Translations under genes and position numbers: made by a program
Assembly (NCBI GenBank): GCA_012797505.1
Contig: JAAZOZ010000029.1
Coordinates: 1-20,910, forward strand
Direction of reading: 5' to 3'
Source: Smithella sp.
GTDB taxonomy: Bacteria; Desulfobacterota; Syntrophia; Syntrophales; Smithellaceae
Length of the DNA stretch: 20,910 nt
The notes under the pieces: generated by a model
The model's database searches: none
Told to the model about the DNA's origin: nothing
The model's input: the letters and a program-made list of their open reading frames with translations, nothing else
Shown here: positions 1-7,516 of the stretch, one piece after another
Position numbering within the stretch: the stretch's first letter is position 1
Layout: each line of letters opens with the position of its first letter

Positions 1-111
1 CGCTTGAAGAACCACGGAAGAATGCTTCCGGATGGCTTCTTTCAACTCCGGCAGAATCTCATCAATGGGGCAGGATGTCAAAATACGTCCGTTCTTCAGA
101 TCCTTCTGCAT
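1..111 (-). CDS. hrpB: ATP-dependent helicase HrpB, N-terminal fragment cut by window edge
   Basis: Only the first 37 codons are visible, running off the left edge. The translation includes CPIDEILPELKEAIRK followed by HSSVVLQA. This matches the start of HrpB-type DEAH helicases, where a 'LPxxxxLPEL...L' segment precedes the Walker A loop (APPGAGKT), which here would lie just outside the window. HrpB proteins are nucleic-acid-dependent ATPases of poorly defined role. The ATG at 111 has no Shine-Dalgarno and sits 7 nt after a perfect -10 box, so it would be leaderless. A TTG at 81 (giving MTSCPIDEIL...) is the alternative start and agrees better with the usual start of the family. The identification rests on a short stretch, so another DEAH helicase is possible. 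Confidence 0.6.
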   Translation of the reverse strand, partial: MQKDLKNGRILTSCPIDEILPELKEAIRKHSSVVLQA

Positions 112-118
112 GCCGCAA

Positions 119-147
119 AGTATAGGGAAGGCGGGCGATCATGTCAA
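119..147 (-). promoter_or_regulatory. Sigma70-type promoter of the hrpB-like gene
   Basis: On the minus strand TTGACA (147-142) is followed by exactly 17 nt and then TATACT (124-119). The predicted transcription start falls at about 111, on or next to the A of the first in-frame ATG. The transcript would therefore be leaderless or use a TTG about 30 nt in. Confidence 0.75.
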
Positions 148-205
148 TACAAACCGGATTTCCCCGATGGATATGACCGGATGCTCCACCCGATACGCGA
201 CATCA

Positions 206-1744
206 TTAACTTGTCCGGGGCGCGAAGCTCTTATACGATTCGTCAATGGGCGGCATCTTGACGCATTCGGCGATGGTCGGCAACTTGCCGTAAACGGAAT
301 CATCTTGCCAGCCGTCCATGTTGGCGGCGCGACGGGCCGCCGCCTGAAGCTTTTTCCAGTTGGCGCTGCCGTAAAGAAACATTTCCTGAGCGGCCATCGA
401 TCCTTCGCCGTGAATGGTATCAACCTGCCAGTGATTTCCGGTGATGTCCTTGATCAGTCTTAAAATGCGCAGACGGTCTTCAGTGGAAACGCCGTCTTTG
501 GCCGCCAGATATTTGTCGATAAACGGCTGGATTTCCGGATTGTTCCAGTCGCGAAACGCCGGGACGGTGGTGGTGAGTCCGCCGCCGATGTCCTGCATGT
601 GCTGGCACATGGTGTGGAAGTTGCTGGCATACGTCCACTTGGAGGCGTTGATCGCCATGCGGTTGGGCATCATGACATCCATGCCGAACTCAGTGATCGG
701 GTCAAGGCAGGCCTGCCTGGCCAGCATCTGGACGGTTTCCGTGATATAGGCCATCCAGGCCAGCTTCTTGCGCACATGGGGAATATTCTGGACGCCGTTG
801 TATTCAGCAATGAGACTCGCCGCGCCCGTCATCAGCTCCAGCGTCCACGTCATCTTGCAGGTGCCGAACAGACGGTGATAGCTGGCGAAGGCATACGTCA
901 GAATCTGGGAGTACTGCCATTCGCCGCACATAAAAACCCGCTCCCAGGGTACAAACACATCGTCAAAAACGATCAGGGATTCCGAAGGCTGGAGGTGATC
1001 GGAAGCGGGATAATCGAATTCGCATTCTTCTCCGTACGTCCGCACATTCGGCTCCACGCCCAGAAGTTTGACGCCTTTTGCGGCAACCGGCACCGCAAAA
1101 CCCAGCGCGTAGTCCTTGTCCGCTTCGCCGTGGGTCCGGCAGGGCAGACACAAAAGCTCGTTGGCGCAGGGAGACGCGCTGATATGGACTTTGGCGCCCC
1201 GCACGACAATGCCGTCTTTCTGCCGGTCGACGATTCTCAGGTAAAAATCCTTGTGCTGTTTCTGCTGCGAGGGGTGAAGACTGCGGTCTCCCTTGACATC
1301 CGTGATGGCGCCGGTCAGGGCAAGGTCGTTTTTTTGGAGGTAGCGGCGATAATTTTCGACGCGTTCGACATAATGGGCGCCGAGTTTCTTATCCATCACC
1401 TCGGCGGCCACACTGAAGGAAGCCAGGGCATCCGCGCCCATGCAGTGCACAAGCACGCCGCCGCCCGACCGCATGCCGACCATGTAGCATTCGCGCCTGC
1501 GCAGCATGTCCTGCGGTGTCTTCGGAGAGGTGAGCAGAAAATGGATGTCCTCGCCGTCTGCATCCTTTGTGACAAACAATTCCCGGTAATCCGGATGATT
1601 CGGCAAAACGTAATCCATCGCAGCCATCCGGACAATCGTGCTGATCGACGGATGGGTCCGGACATCTTTTACCTTTTCGCCCAGGCACCAGACTTCCCGG
1701 CCGTCATTCAAACTTTCCAGATATTGCTCCACGGTCTTGATCAT
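206..1744 (-). CDS. 4-hydroxybutyryl-CoA dehydratase (AbfD)/4-hydroxyphenylacetate 3-hydroxylase family flavoprotein, divergent
   Basis: This 512-residue protein aligns along its whole length with AbfD of Clostridium aminobutyricum as I recall that sequence. Examples are ITDVKGDRSLHPS (147-159), KDGIVVRGAKVH (176-187), ADKDYALGFAVP (208-219) and the VFDDVFVPWERVF segment (259-271). AbfD uses FAD and a [4Fe-4S] cluster held by C99, C103, H292 and C299. Here C101, H290 and C296 match three of these ligands, but the C99 position is V98. Catalytic E257 is kept (E255), Y296 is F293 and E455 is D442. The fold and FAD binding are therefore expected, but 4-hydroxybutyryl-CoA dehydration is doubtful. 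The substrate is unknown, perhaps another hydroxyacyl-CoA or an aromatic compound. The start has a strong GGAGAGGGG Shine-Dalgarno. It is transcribed alone, with the hrpB-like gene following on the same strand. Confidence 0.85.
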   Translation of the reverse strand: MIKTVEQYLESLNDGREVWCLGEKVKDVRTHPSISTIVRMAAMDYVLPNHPDYRELFVTKDADGEDIHFLLTSPKTPQDMLRRRECYMVGMRSGGGVLVHCMGADALASFSVAAEVMDKKLGAHYVERVENYRRYLQKNDLALTGAITDVKGDRSLHPSQQKQHKDFYLRIVDRQKDGIVVRGAKVHISASPCANELLCLPCRTHGEADKDYALGFAVPVAAKGVKLLGVEPNVRTYGEECEFDYPASDHLQPSESLIVFDDVFVPWERVFMCGEWQYSQILTYAFASYHRLFGTCKMTWTLELMTGAASLIAEYNGVQNIPHVRKKLAWMAYITETVQMLARQACLDPITEFGMDVMMPNRMAINASKWTYASNFHTMCQHMQDIGGGLTTTVPAFRDWNNPEIQPFIDKYLAAKDGVSTEDRLRILRLIKDITGNHWQVDTIHGEGSMAAQEMFLYGSANWKKLQAAARRAANMDGWQDDSVYGKLPTIAECVKMPPIDESYKSFAPRTS

Positions 1745-2017
1745 GATCCCCTCTCCTTATCTATTTTTATCTCCAGAATAAATTGCAGGAAGGATATCAG
1801 GAAAAACATTAATAATAAACAATTTAATGACCCCTTTCCTTGCAAGAAATTTTTTGCAGGGATTTAGCCTTGAAAAGCTACAGGAGAATGACGATGTGAA
1901 ATCTTTTTTCGCTGATCACGAAATCCTTCAATGCGCGCAAGATTCAGGATTTACTTTTCGCCTGTCCTGTGGCTATAGAATCCGCCAAGAATTCTGTTGG
2001 AGAGAGTGTTGCCGCAG
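1745..2017. other. Divergent intergenic region between the AbfD-like gene and mntP
   Basis: This AT-rich, 273-nt spacer holds the Shine-Dalgarno of the AbfD-like gene at its left end and a candidate mntP promoter at its right end. A short hairpin, TGCAA-N8-TTGCA, lies at 1841-1858. I looked for a yybP-ykoY manganese riboswitch, common upstream of mntP, and did not recognise its conserved core. No strong promoter is evident for the AbfD-like gene. No convincing small gene is seen. Confidence 0.6.
1950..1979 (+). promoter_or_regulatory. Candidate mntP promoter
   Basis: TTTACT (1950-1955), an 18-nt spacer and TATAGA (1974-1979) lie about 38 nt before the mntP ATG. The -10 box is good, and the -35 box matches TTGACA at four of six positions. 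Confidence 0.45.
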
Positions 2018-2575
2018 ATGAGCCTGACAACCATATTTCTTCTGGCGGTCGGTCTGGGCGTGGACGCGTTTTCCGTGGCGATCGGCATCGGTGCGGCCCA
2101 TCATAAAAAGGACTGGGCGCCGGTTTTGCGTCTGTCCTTTGCGTTCGGCCTCTTTCAGTTTGTGATGCCGTTAATCGGCTGGCTGGCCGGTTCGACCGTG
2201 GTCGGACTGATCCGGTCCTTCGATCACTGGATTGCTTTCGCGCTTTTGGCGGCGGTCGGCGGGAAAATGATCCGGGAAGGATTTGAAGCGGAAAGCGATG
2301 AGGAAAAAGAGGATCAGACGCACGGCTGGACGCTTTTTCTGCTTTCGATGGCCACCAGCATCGATGCGCTGGCGGTGGGATTCAGTTTCTCTCTTCTGAA
2401 GACGCCCATTCTGTTTCCGTCGGCGGTGATCGGTGTGGTTTGCTTCATGATGACGGCGGTTGGGATGGCATTCGGGAAAACGCTCGCAAAAATCTTCGGC
2501 AAAAAAGTGGAAATTGCGGGAGGACTGGTCCTGATCGGCATCGGTGTGAAGATATTGATCGAACATATGAGGTGA
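2018..2575 (+). CDS. mntP: Manganese efflux pump MntP
   Basis: This 185-residue inner-membrane protein has the internal duplication of the MntP (DUF204) family, two sets of three membrane helices around a charged cytoplasmic linker (about 88-103, DEEKEDQTH). Each half carries the conserved acidic motif: GLGVDAFSVAIG (D16) and TSIDALAVGFS (D116). These aspartates are needed for Mn2+ export in the E. coli protein (188 residues). The frame opens 21 nt earlier at a TTG, but the ATG at 2018 fits the family start. GGAGAG at 1999-2004 serves as a rather distant Shine-Dalgarno. It is the first gene of a four-gene plus-strand run (gaps 41, 39 and 45 nt). The stop codon overlaps a heptamer repeat. Confidence 0.93.
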   Translation: MSLTTIFLLAVGLGVDAFSVAIGIGAAHHKKDWAPVLRLSFAFGLFQFVMPLIGWLAGSTVVGLIRSFDHWIAFALLAAVGGKMIREGFEAESDEEKEDQTHGWTLFLLSMATSIDALAVGFSFSLLKTPILFPSAVIGVVCFMMTAVGMAFGKTLAKIFGKKVEIAGGLVLIGIGVKILIEHMR

Positions 2576-2601
2576 AGGCTGAAGGCTGAAGACCGAAGGC
2601 C
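2571..2601 (+). repeat. Degenerate GGCTGAA heptamer repeat, copy 1
   Basis: Consecutive 7-nt units read (A)GGTGAA, GGCTGAA, GGCTGAA, GACCGAA and a terminal GGCC. The array starts inside the mntP stop region and ends just before the Shine-Dalgarno of the next gene. A second copy of the same design lies at 20799-20823. Confidence 0.7.
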
Positions 2602-2616
2602 TATACGAGGTTTTTT

Positions 2617-3195
2617 ATGTATTATCAAATCCTGAAGGCGGCAAGCGACGAAATCGGATGGGTGTGGAAGGGGGCCGGAAAGCAGGTCCGGCTGGAAAGG
2701 ATTTATCTTCCGGGCAGGGAAAAGATGATCCAGAGAATCCTCCGGGATTTTCCCGCTGTCGGGAAAAGGCCGCGCAAAATATCCGGCGGTCTGGATCGTC
2801 TGATGGTTGATTTGTGCCTTGGGAAAGAACGGCGCGTGGATCTATCGTTGCTGAATTTATCCGGGTTGACGAAATTCTCGGCGCGGGTGTTAAAGGAAAC
2901 GCTCGGCATCCCCCGCGGGAAAGTCTGTGCCTATTCGGGTCTGGCGGAAAGGGCCGGTTTTCCACGCGCGGCCCGGGCGGTGGGTTCCGTGATGGCGAAC
3001 AATCCTTTTCCGCTTGCCATTCCCTGCCATCGCGTGATTCGGGCCGACGGGACGACCGGTCATTTTGGCGGCGGCGCCGACATGAAAAAGCGCCTGCTGG
3101 AACGGGAAGGAATTCCGTTTGACGCGGCCGGAAGAGTGCCTCCGGCCTATCGCGTAGCGCTGGGATCGCCGCGGCGGGCAAATGGGCGCTCCTGA
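2617..3195 (+). CDS. ogt: Methylated-DNA--[protein]-cysteine S-methyltransferase (O6-alkylguanine repair)
   Basis: This suicide repair protein moves the alkyl group of O6-alkylguanine onto its own cysteine. The 192-residue sequence has a poorly conserved N-terminal ribonuclease-like domain (1-85) and a typical C-terminal domain (86-170). The latter shows FSARVLKETLGIPRGKVCAYSGLAERAG, the arginine-finger helix RAARAVG (R120), NNPFPLAIPCHRVIRADG with acceptor C137, and a HFGGGADMKKRLLEREG tail. The family is usually 160-180 residues. The ATG follows GAGG with 6-nt spacing. It lies between mntP and the patatin gene in the same direction. No Ada-type transcription domain is present. Confidence 0.93.
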   Translation: MYYQILKAASDEIGWVWKGAGKQVRLERIYLPGREKMIQRILRDFPAVGKRPRKISGGLDRLMVDLCLGKERRVDLSLLNLSGLTKFSARVLKETLGIPRGKVCAYSGLAERAGFPRAARAVGSVMANNPFPLAIPCHRVIRADGTTGHFGGGADMKKRLLEREGIPFDAAGRVPPAYRVALGSPRRANGRS

Positions 3196-3234
3196 ATCTT
3201 CCATTTTCAACGACGGCAATCGGAGGGGACATTC

Positions 3235-5493
3235 ATGAAACCGGGAACCATCCATCCTTCCGTCATGACCATGAAGATTAGAATTCTGCTATTCTTCCTG
3301 ATCATCGCCGCTTTTCTCTTCACGGCGTCCAACCTTCAGGCCGGGCCGGCCGCTTTGGACGAACGTCCCCGGATCGGTCTGGTGCTGAGCGGCGGCGGCG
3401 CACGGGGGCTGGCGCACGTGGGTGTGATTCAGGTTCTGGAGGAAATGAAAATTCCGATTTCCTGCATCGCGGGAACCAGCATGGGGGCGATTGTCGGCGG
3501 AATTTACGCCTCCGGCATGTCGCCTGCCGAACTGGAAAAGTTCATTACCAGCATGCAGTGGAATGAAGCCTTCAAAGATAAGCCGGATGCGAGCGAAATG
3601 ACCTTCCGCCGGAAGAGGGACGCTGCCGACTTTCTGATCGACCTCGATCTGGGTTTCAAAGACGGAGAATTTACCATGCCCAGAGGAGTGCTTCAGGGGC
3701 AGAATCTGAACCTGATTCTGAAATCCATGCTGATTCACACGGAGGGCATTGATGATTTTAACCGGCTGAACATTCCGTTTCGGGCCGTGGCCGCGGATAT
3801 CGAAACCGGCGACGCCGTCATTCTGGAAAAAGGGGAGCTGGTGAAGGCGCTTCGCGCCAGTATGTCCATTCCCGCGCTGTTCGCCCCGGTGGAAATGGAC
3901 GGCAGGCTTCTGGTGGACGGCGGCATTGCCAACAATCTGCCGATCGATATCGCACGGCGGATGGGCGCGGATGTCGTGATTGTCGTGGACATCAGCACGG
4001 AGCTGAGCCGCCGTGATCAGTTGGCAACCTCCGTGGCCATCACCTCTCAGCTGACCTCCATCATGGTTCAGCGCAACACCCAGGCGCAGATTCGCACCAT
4101 GCGGGAAGGGGACATCCTGATTCGTCCGGAGATGGGCGCCATCGGCAGTAGTGATTTCTTCAAGGCGGCGGACGCCGTCGCCGCCGGACGGAAGAAAGCC
4201 GGGGAGATGAAACCCGAGCTCGCGCATCTGGCCGTGAAGGAAGAGGAATTTCTCGCCTATCTGCAGGCGCAGCGGAAAAAAGAACAGCCGCTGCCGGTGA
4301 TCGACGTTGTGGAGGTGGACAACAAGTCGTCGTTGCCAGACGCGCTGATTGCCGCGCACGTGGACATCAAACCGGGTGAGCCCCTAAGCATGCCCGACTT
4401 GAAGAAAAATATCGACCGGGTTTACGGCATCGATACCTTTGAACGCGTGGACTTCCACGTTCGGAAAAAAGACAAGTCCACGGCGATTGTCATCGAACCT
4501 TTCGATAAGGCATGGGGGCCGAATTATTTCCGGTTCGGCCTTGGCCTGGAGGACAACTTCAAGGGATCCGGCAGTTACGCCCTGACGGCGCAGTTTACCA
4601 AGACGGCCCTGAACCGTCTGGCGGGAGAATGGCGCAGCGAAGTGAGAATCGGCGAGAACCCGCGCATCTATGCCGAACTTTACCAGCCGCTGGACGATTC
4701 CCTCAGTTATTTTGCCGTGGCCAATGCCGCCTACCTCATGCGCAACATCAACACCTACAACGATAAGGGCGAGATCCTGACGCAGTACCGCGTTCAGTCC
4801 GCTCAATTCGGTTTGGGAGCAGGCCGTCAATTCGGCAATTGGGGTGAAGTGCGTGTGGGACTTCACCGGGAGCACGGTAACGTGAAGATTGCCATCGGCG
4901 ACCCCAGTGTGCCGGAAAATATCTATAACCGCGGCAGCGTTCAGGCTTCCGTCGCGTACAGCAGGCTGGACAATTATATTTTCCCGCTCAGGGGAACGGA
5001 CGCCAGCCTGCTGTGGAGTTACAACCTGAAGGCGTTGGGTTCGGACATTGATGAACAGGCCCTGGGATTGAGCTGGATGACCGCCTTCACCTGGGGGAAG
5101 TACACCTTTATCCCCGCGCTCGATATCAAAACCATGCTGGATGACGACAACATGGATGTGCAGGACACGTTTCCGCTGGGCGGCTTCCTGAATCTGTCCG
5201 GCTTTTCCACCAATGAAATCTACGGACGCCATACCGGCCTGGCCCGGCTGGTGGCCTACCGGGAAATCGGCTCTGCGGGCATGGGCGCGCTGAAGATGCC
5301 CCTGTACATCGGCCTGTCGGCGGAGGCGGGCAATGTCTGGAACAAACGGTCGGACATCAATTTCGAGTCCCTGATTCTGGCGGGGAGCATTTTTCTGGGA
5401 ATCAAAACGTACCTCGGGCCGGTTTACCTGGCCTATGGCCAGGCCCAGCGGGACCATTCGTCCATTTATCTCAATGTGGGCCAGCGGTTTTAA
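3235..5493 (+). CDS. Patatin-like phospholipase with POTRA and outer-membrane barrel (type Vd autotransporter, PlpD-like)
   Basis: The 752-residue protein begins with a signal peptide (about 14-36, RILLFFLIIAAFLFTASNLQA). A patatin domain follows (about 44-330) with oxyanion loop GGGARG (53-58), nucleophile elbow GTSMG (S82) and DGG (D228), the Ser-Asp dyad of patatin lipases. Residues about 350-425 form a single POTRA-like domain, and about 430-752 have the alternating pattern of a 16-strand Omp85/BamA-type barrel ending in a terminal Phe (VGQRF). This order matches type Vd secretion, where the lipase domain is carried to the cell surface. GGAGGGG at 3222-3228 supports the start at 3235, although M11 and M13 would shorten the pre-signal extension. 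Substrate is unproven, and phospholipase A activity is expected from the family. Confidence 0.92.
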   Translation: MKPGTIHPSVMTMKIRILLFFLIIAAFLFTASNLQAGPAALDERPRIGLVLSGGGARGLAHVGVIQVLEEMKIPISCIAGTSMGAIVGGIYASGMSPAELEKFITSMQWNEAFKDKPDASEMTFRRKRDAADFLIDLDLGFKDGEFTMPRGVLQGQNLNLILKSMLIHTEGIDDFNRLNIPFRAVAADIETGDAVILEKGELVKALRASMSIPALFAPVEMDGRLLVDGGIANNLPIDIARRMGADVVIVVDISTELSRRDQLATSVAITSQLTSIMVQRNTQAQIRTMREGDILIRPEMGAIGSSDFFKAADAVAAGRKKAGEMKPELAHLAVKEEEFLAYLQAQRKKEQPLPVIDVVEVDNKSSLPDALIAAHVDIKPGEPLSMPDLKKNIDRVYGIDTFERVDFHVRKKDKSTAIVIEPFDKAWGPNYFRFGLGLEDNFKGSGSYALTAQFTKTALNRLAGEWRSEVRIGENPRIYAELYQPLDDSLSYFAVANAAYLMRNINTYNDKGEILTQYRVQSAQFGLGAGRQFGNWGEVRVGLHREHGNVKIAIGDPSVPENIYNRGSVQASVAYSRLDNYIFPLRGTDASLLWSYNLKALGSDIDEQALGLSWMTAFTWGKYTFIPALDIKTMLDDDNMDVQDTFPLGGFLNLSGFSTNEIYGRHTGLARLVAYREIGSAGMGALKMPLYIGLSAEAGNVWNKRSDINFESLILAGSIFLGIKTYLGPVYLAYGQAQRDHSSIYLNVGQRF

Positions 5494-5538
5494 ACGGCGT
5501 GAGACTCACTTGCTGAATTTACAAAGGAGGAAAACCGA

Positions 5539-6714
5539 ATGCTTTTTAAAATCAAAACGGTTGTATTTGCAGTGGTCGTATCCGTGTTTCTAGCTTTTTC
5601 CGTTGCCGGGGCCTGCACCGGTCTGACGTTCACCGTTGGGGATGCGCGCGGAGACTTGTACGCTTTTCATGCGCGAACGATGGAGTTCGGGCCGGATGTG
5701 ACCGGCTGGCGTCTGATTTCCGTTCCCAGGGGCTATTCCTTCAAAAGCTGCAAGATGGGCATTTGCGGAGACGGCGTTGCGGGGTTTGAGTGGAAGGCGC
5801 GATATCAGCACGTGGGCATGAGTCCGGCCCGGCCGGGACTGCCCGTTCTGGACGAGGTCGCGGACGGCATCAATGAGAAGGGACTGGCCTGTGGATGTTT
5901 CTATCACATGGGGTACGAGGAGTACAACGACAAACCCCGAAGCGACAAAGCGATTGCCAATACGGATTTCGTATCCTGGGTGCTGAGCAATTTCGCCACC
6001 GTGCGGGAGGTTCGCGACGCCCTGGAGCAGGGCAGGGTGGATGTCGCCCAGTTCACCTTAAAGATCAAAGGCAAACTTCTGTGCGAGCCGGGCACCTGCC
6101 CGCAGGCCCACTATGCCGTGTCGGACGAAACGGGATCTTCCATTGTCGTCGAGTTCAAGGCGGGAAAGGCAAAAATCTTCGACAGTGTCGGCGTCATCAC
6201 CAACAATCCCGAGTATGACTGGCATACGACCAATCTGAAGAATTATATCGGGCTGCAGACGTTAAGCAGAGACAGCGCCGTCTTCAACGGCAGAACTTAC
6301 GACAAACTGGGAAACGGAACCGGTTCCATCGGATTGCCGGGCGACTTCACGCCGCCGTCGCGGTTTGTCCGGGCCATGTTTTTTCTGAATTCGGCCATGC
6401 CGAAGGTTCAGACGGGGCCGGATGAGGCGATCGGCAGGGCTTTTCGGATTCTGAACCAGTTCGATATTCCCGAGGGGTCGATCGTTGCGGCGTCTCCGAC
6501 CGGAAAAGGCCAGATTCAGGATTCGACGATGTGGACGGCGTTGGCGGATCTGAAGCGCAAACGGTATTATTATCACACTCAGGCGAGCAGAACCGTGCGA
6601 ATGGTTGAGCTGAACCGACAGCCGAAAAACGTTCTTTCGGTCCAGGACCTTCCCGCTGAGGAATTGATTCTTGACGTATCAAATAAGTTTACACCGGCCG
6701 GCAAAACCCGCTGA
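5539..6714 (+). CDS. Exported linear amide C-N hydrolase of the choloylglycine hydrolase/penicillin V acylase family
   Basis: This 391-residue protein has a signal peptide (1-25) ending AGA just before C26 (ACTGLTF). Cleavage there would expose the N-terminal cysteine nucleophile of an Ntn-hydrolase. Other family landmarks are FHARTMEF (R46, with E49 where bile salt hydrolases have Asp), DGINEKGLACG (N112), VITNNPEYDWH (N222/N223) and PPSRFVRA (R275). The family cleaves amide bonds of conjugated bile acids, penicillin V or N-acyl homoserine lactones. The true substrate cannot be read from the sequence, and in an anaerobe a lactone signal or an N-acyl amino acid is plausible. It has a strong AAAGGAGG Shine-Dalgarno and follows the patatin gene by 45 nt, so two exported hydrolases may be co-expressed. 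Confidence 0.9.
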   Translation: MLFKIKTVVFAVVVSVFLAFSVAGACTGLTFTVGDARGDLYAFHARTMEFGPDVTGWRLISVPRGYSFKSCKMGICGDGVAGFEWKARYQHVGMSPARPGLPVLDEVADGINEKGLACGCFYHMGYEEYNDKPRSDKAIANTDFVSWVLSNFATVREVRDALEQGRVDVAQFTLKIKGKLLCEPGTCPQAHYAVSDETGSSIVVEFKAGKAKIFDSVGVITNNPEYDWHTTNLKNYIGLQTLSRDSAVFNGRTYDKLGNGTGSIGLPGDFTPPSRFVRAMFFLNSAMPKVQTGPDEAIGRAFRILNQFDIPEGSIVAASPTGKGQIQDSTMWTALADLKRKRYYYHTQASRTVRMVELNRQPKNVLSVQDLPAEELILDVSNKFTPAGKTR

Positions 6715-6762
6715 AAAAAAAGGGGAGGAGGATCCCTGCTTTCGTCAGGAATCCTCCGCCCC
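6714..6762 (-). terminator. Rho-independent terminator of the hcp operon
   Basis: A long imperfect hairpin pairs 6722-6738 with 6746-6762 around the loop CTTTCGT. Read on the minus strand the stem is followed by eight T (complement of 6714-6721), a strong intrinsic terminator for hcp and its partner. On the plus strand the hairpin lies just after the Ntn-hydrolase stop but has no T-run directly behind it. Confidence 0.85.
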
Positions 6763-6777
6763 GGATCTGCCGACGGA

Positions 6778-7512
6778 CTAGTTTTTTTTCAGAATTTTCC
6801 CCCTTAAACTCAGGACGATTTCGGTCAGGGGAATTTTTCGGTTTGCCGCTTCCATGCCTTTTCGGACGATCATGGGCATGCCCGAGCAGCAGGGTACTTC
6901 CATGACGGCCACCGTAACGCTTTTGATGTCCGCCGTCCGGAAAATGTCGGCAAACTTTTGAACGTATTCCTGTACATCGTCGAATTTCGGACAGCCCATC
7001 ATCACCACCCTGCCTTTCAATAGATTCCGGTGCAGCGAGGGGAAGGCGACCGCCGTGCAGTCCGCGAGGACCAGCAGGTCGGCCCCTTTCAGAAAGGGGG
7101 CTCCCGCCGGGATCAGTTTAATCTGAATCGGCCAGTGGGAAAGCGCAGATTCTTCCTCGGCGCTTTCAAAATGTTTCGGCTTGTTGGCCGCTTCACAGGC
7201 GATGGGTTTGTCAAAAATCTGAATGTGCGCGGCGGGACATCCGCACGGCATTGTTTCCGGTTCTTTTTTTGACAGATGCCTCCGGACAGCCTCTTCGTCA
7301 AACGGAGAAGCTTTACGCTCAACGATTTTCAGCGCACCCGTCGGACATTCTCCGATGCAGGCGCCCAGACCGTCGCAGAATGTTTCCGAAACGACTTTGG
7401 CCTTGCCGTCGATGATTTGCAGGGCGCCCTCATCGCAGCCGGTCACGCATTGGCCGCACCCGTCGCACAGCTCTTCGTCGATTTCAATGATTTTTCGCAG
7501 TGTCTTTTTCAT
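6778..7512 (-). CDS. Ferredoxin-like iron-sulfur protein, Hcp partner
   Basis: This 244-residue cytoplasmic protein has an N-terminal ferredoxin domain. The first cluster motif is complete (C16, C19, C22, C26 in CDGCGQCVTGC). The second reads CDGLGACIGECP, with C46, C52 and C56 but Leu49 where the second ligand is expected. The remaining part (about 85-244) is not a standard ferredoxin and has further cysteines (MPCGCP, LADC, MGCP, VPCCSG). Proteins of this type often sit next to hcp in anaerobes and are presumed to pass electrons to it; the partnership is inference from position. Its start lies 4 nt after the hcp stop, with an AAGGGA Shine-Dalgarno inside the end of hcp, so the two are co-transcribed and probably translationally coupled. 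Confidence 0.87.
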   Translation of the reverse strand: MKKTLRKIIEIDEELCDGCGQCVTGCDEGALQIIDGKAKVVSETFCDGLGACIGECPTGALKIVERKASPFDEEAVRRHLSKKEPETMPCGCPAAHIQIFDKPIACEAANKPKHFESAEEESALSHWPIQIKLIPAGAPFLKGADLLVLADCTAVAFPSLHRNLLKGRVVMMGCPKFDDVQEYVQKFADIFRTADIKSVTVAVMEVPCCSGMPMIVRKGMEAANRKIPLTEIVLSLRGKILKKN

Positions 7513-7516
7513 AACG

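Noticed and set aside
599..1867. Long plus-strand open frame (422 codons) opposite the AbfD-like gene
   Set aside because: It is antisense to a clear protein family and gives a His/Arg-rich, low-plausibility sequence typical of a shadow frame in GC-rich DNA.
1745..2017. yybP-ykoY manganese riboswitch before mntP
   Set aside because: Expected from knowledge of mntP genes, but the conserved core was not recognised by eye. A covariance search could still decide.
1827..2021. Small plus-strand open frame before mntP
   Set aside because: It overlaps the candidate mntP promoter, has no good Shine-Dalgarno and no recognisable protein features.
2571..2601. CRISPR-like array
   Set aside because: The units are 7 nt and contiguous without spacers, so this is a short tandem repeat.
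3289..4359. 356-codon minus-strand frame opposite the patatin gene (and a similar one at 4384-5457)
   Set aside because: These are shadow frames of the patatin/barrel gene, with no start signal or family likeness.
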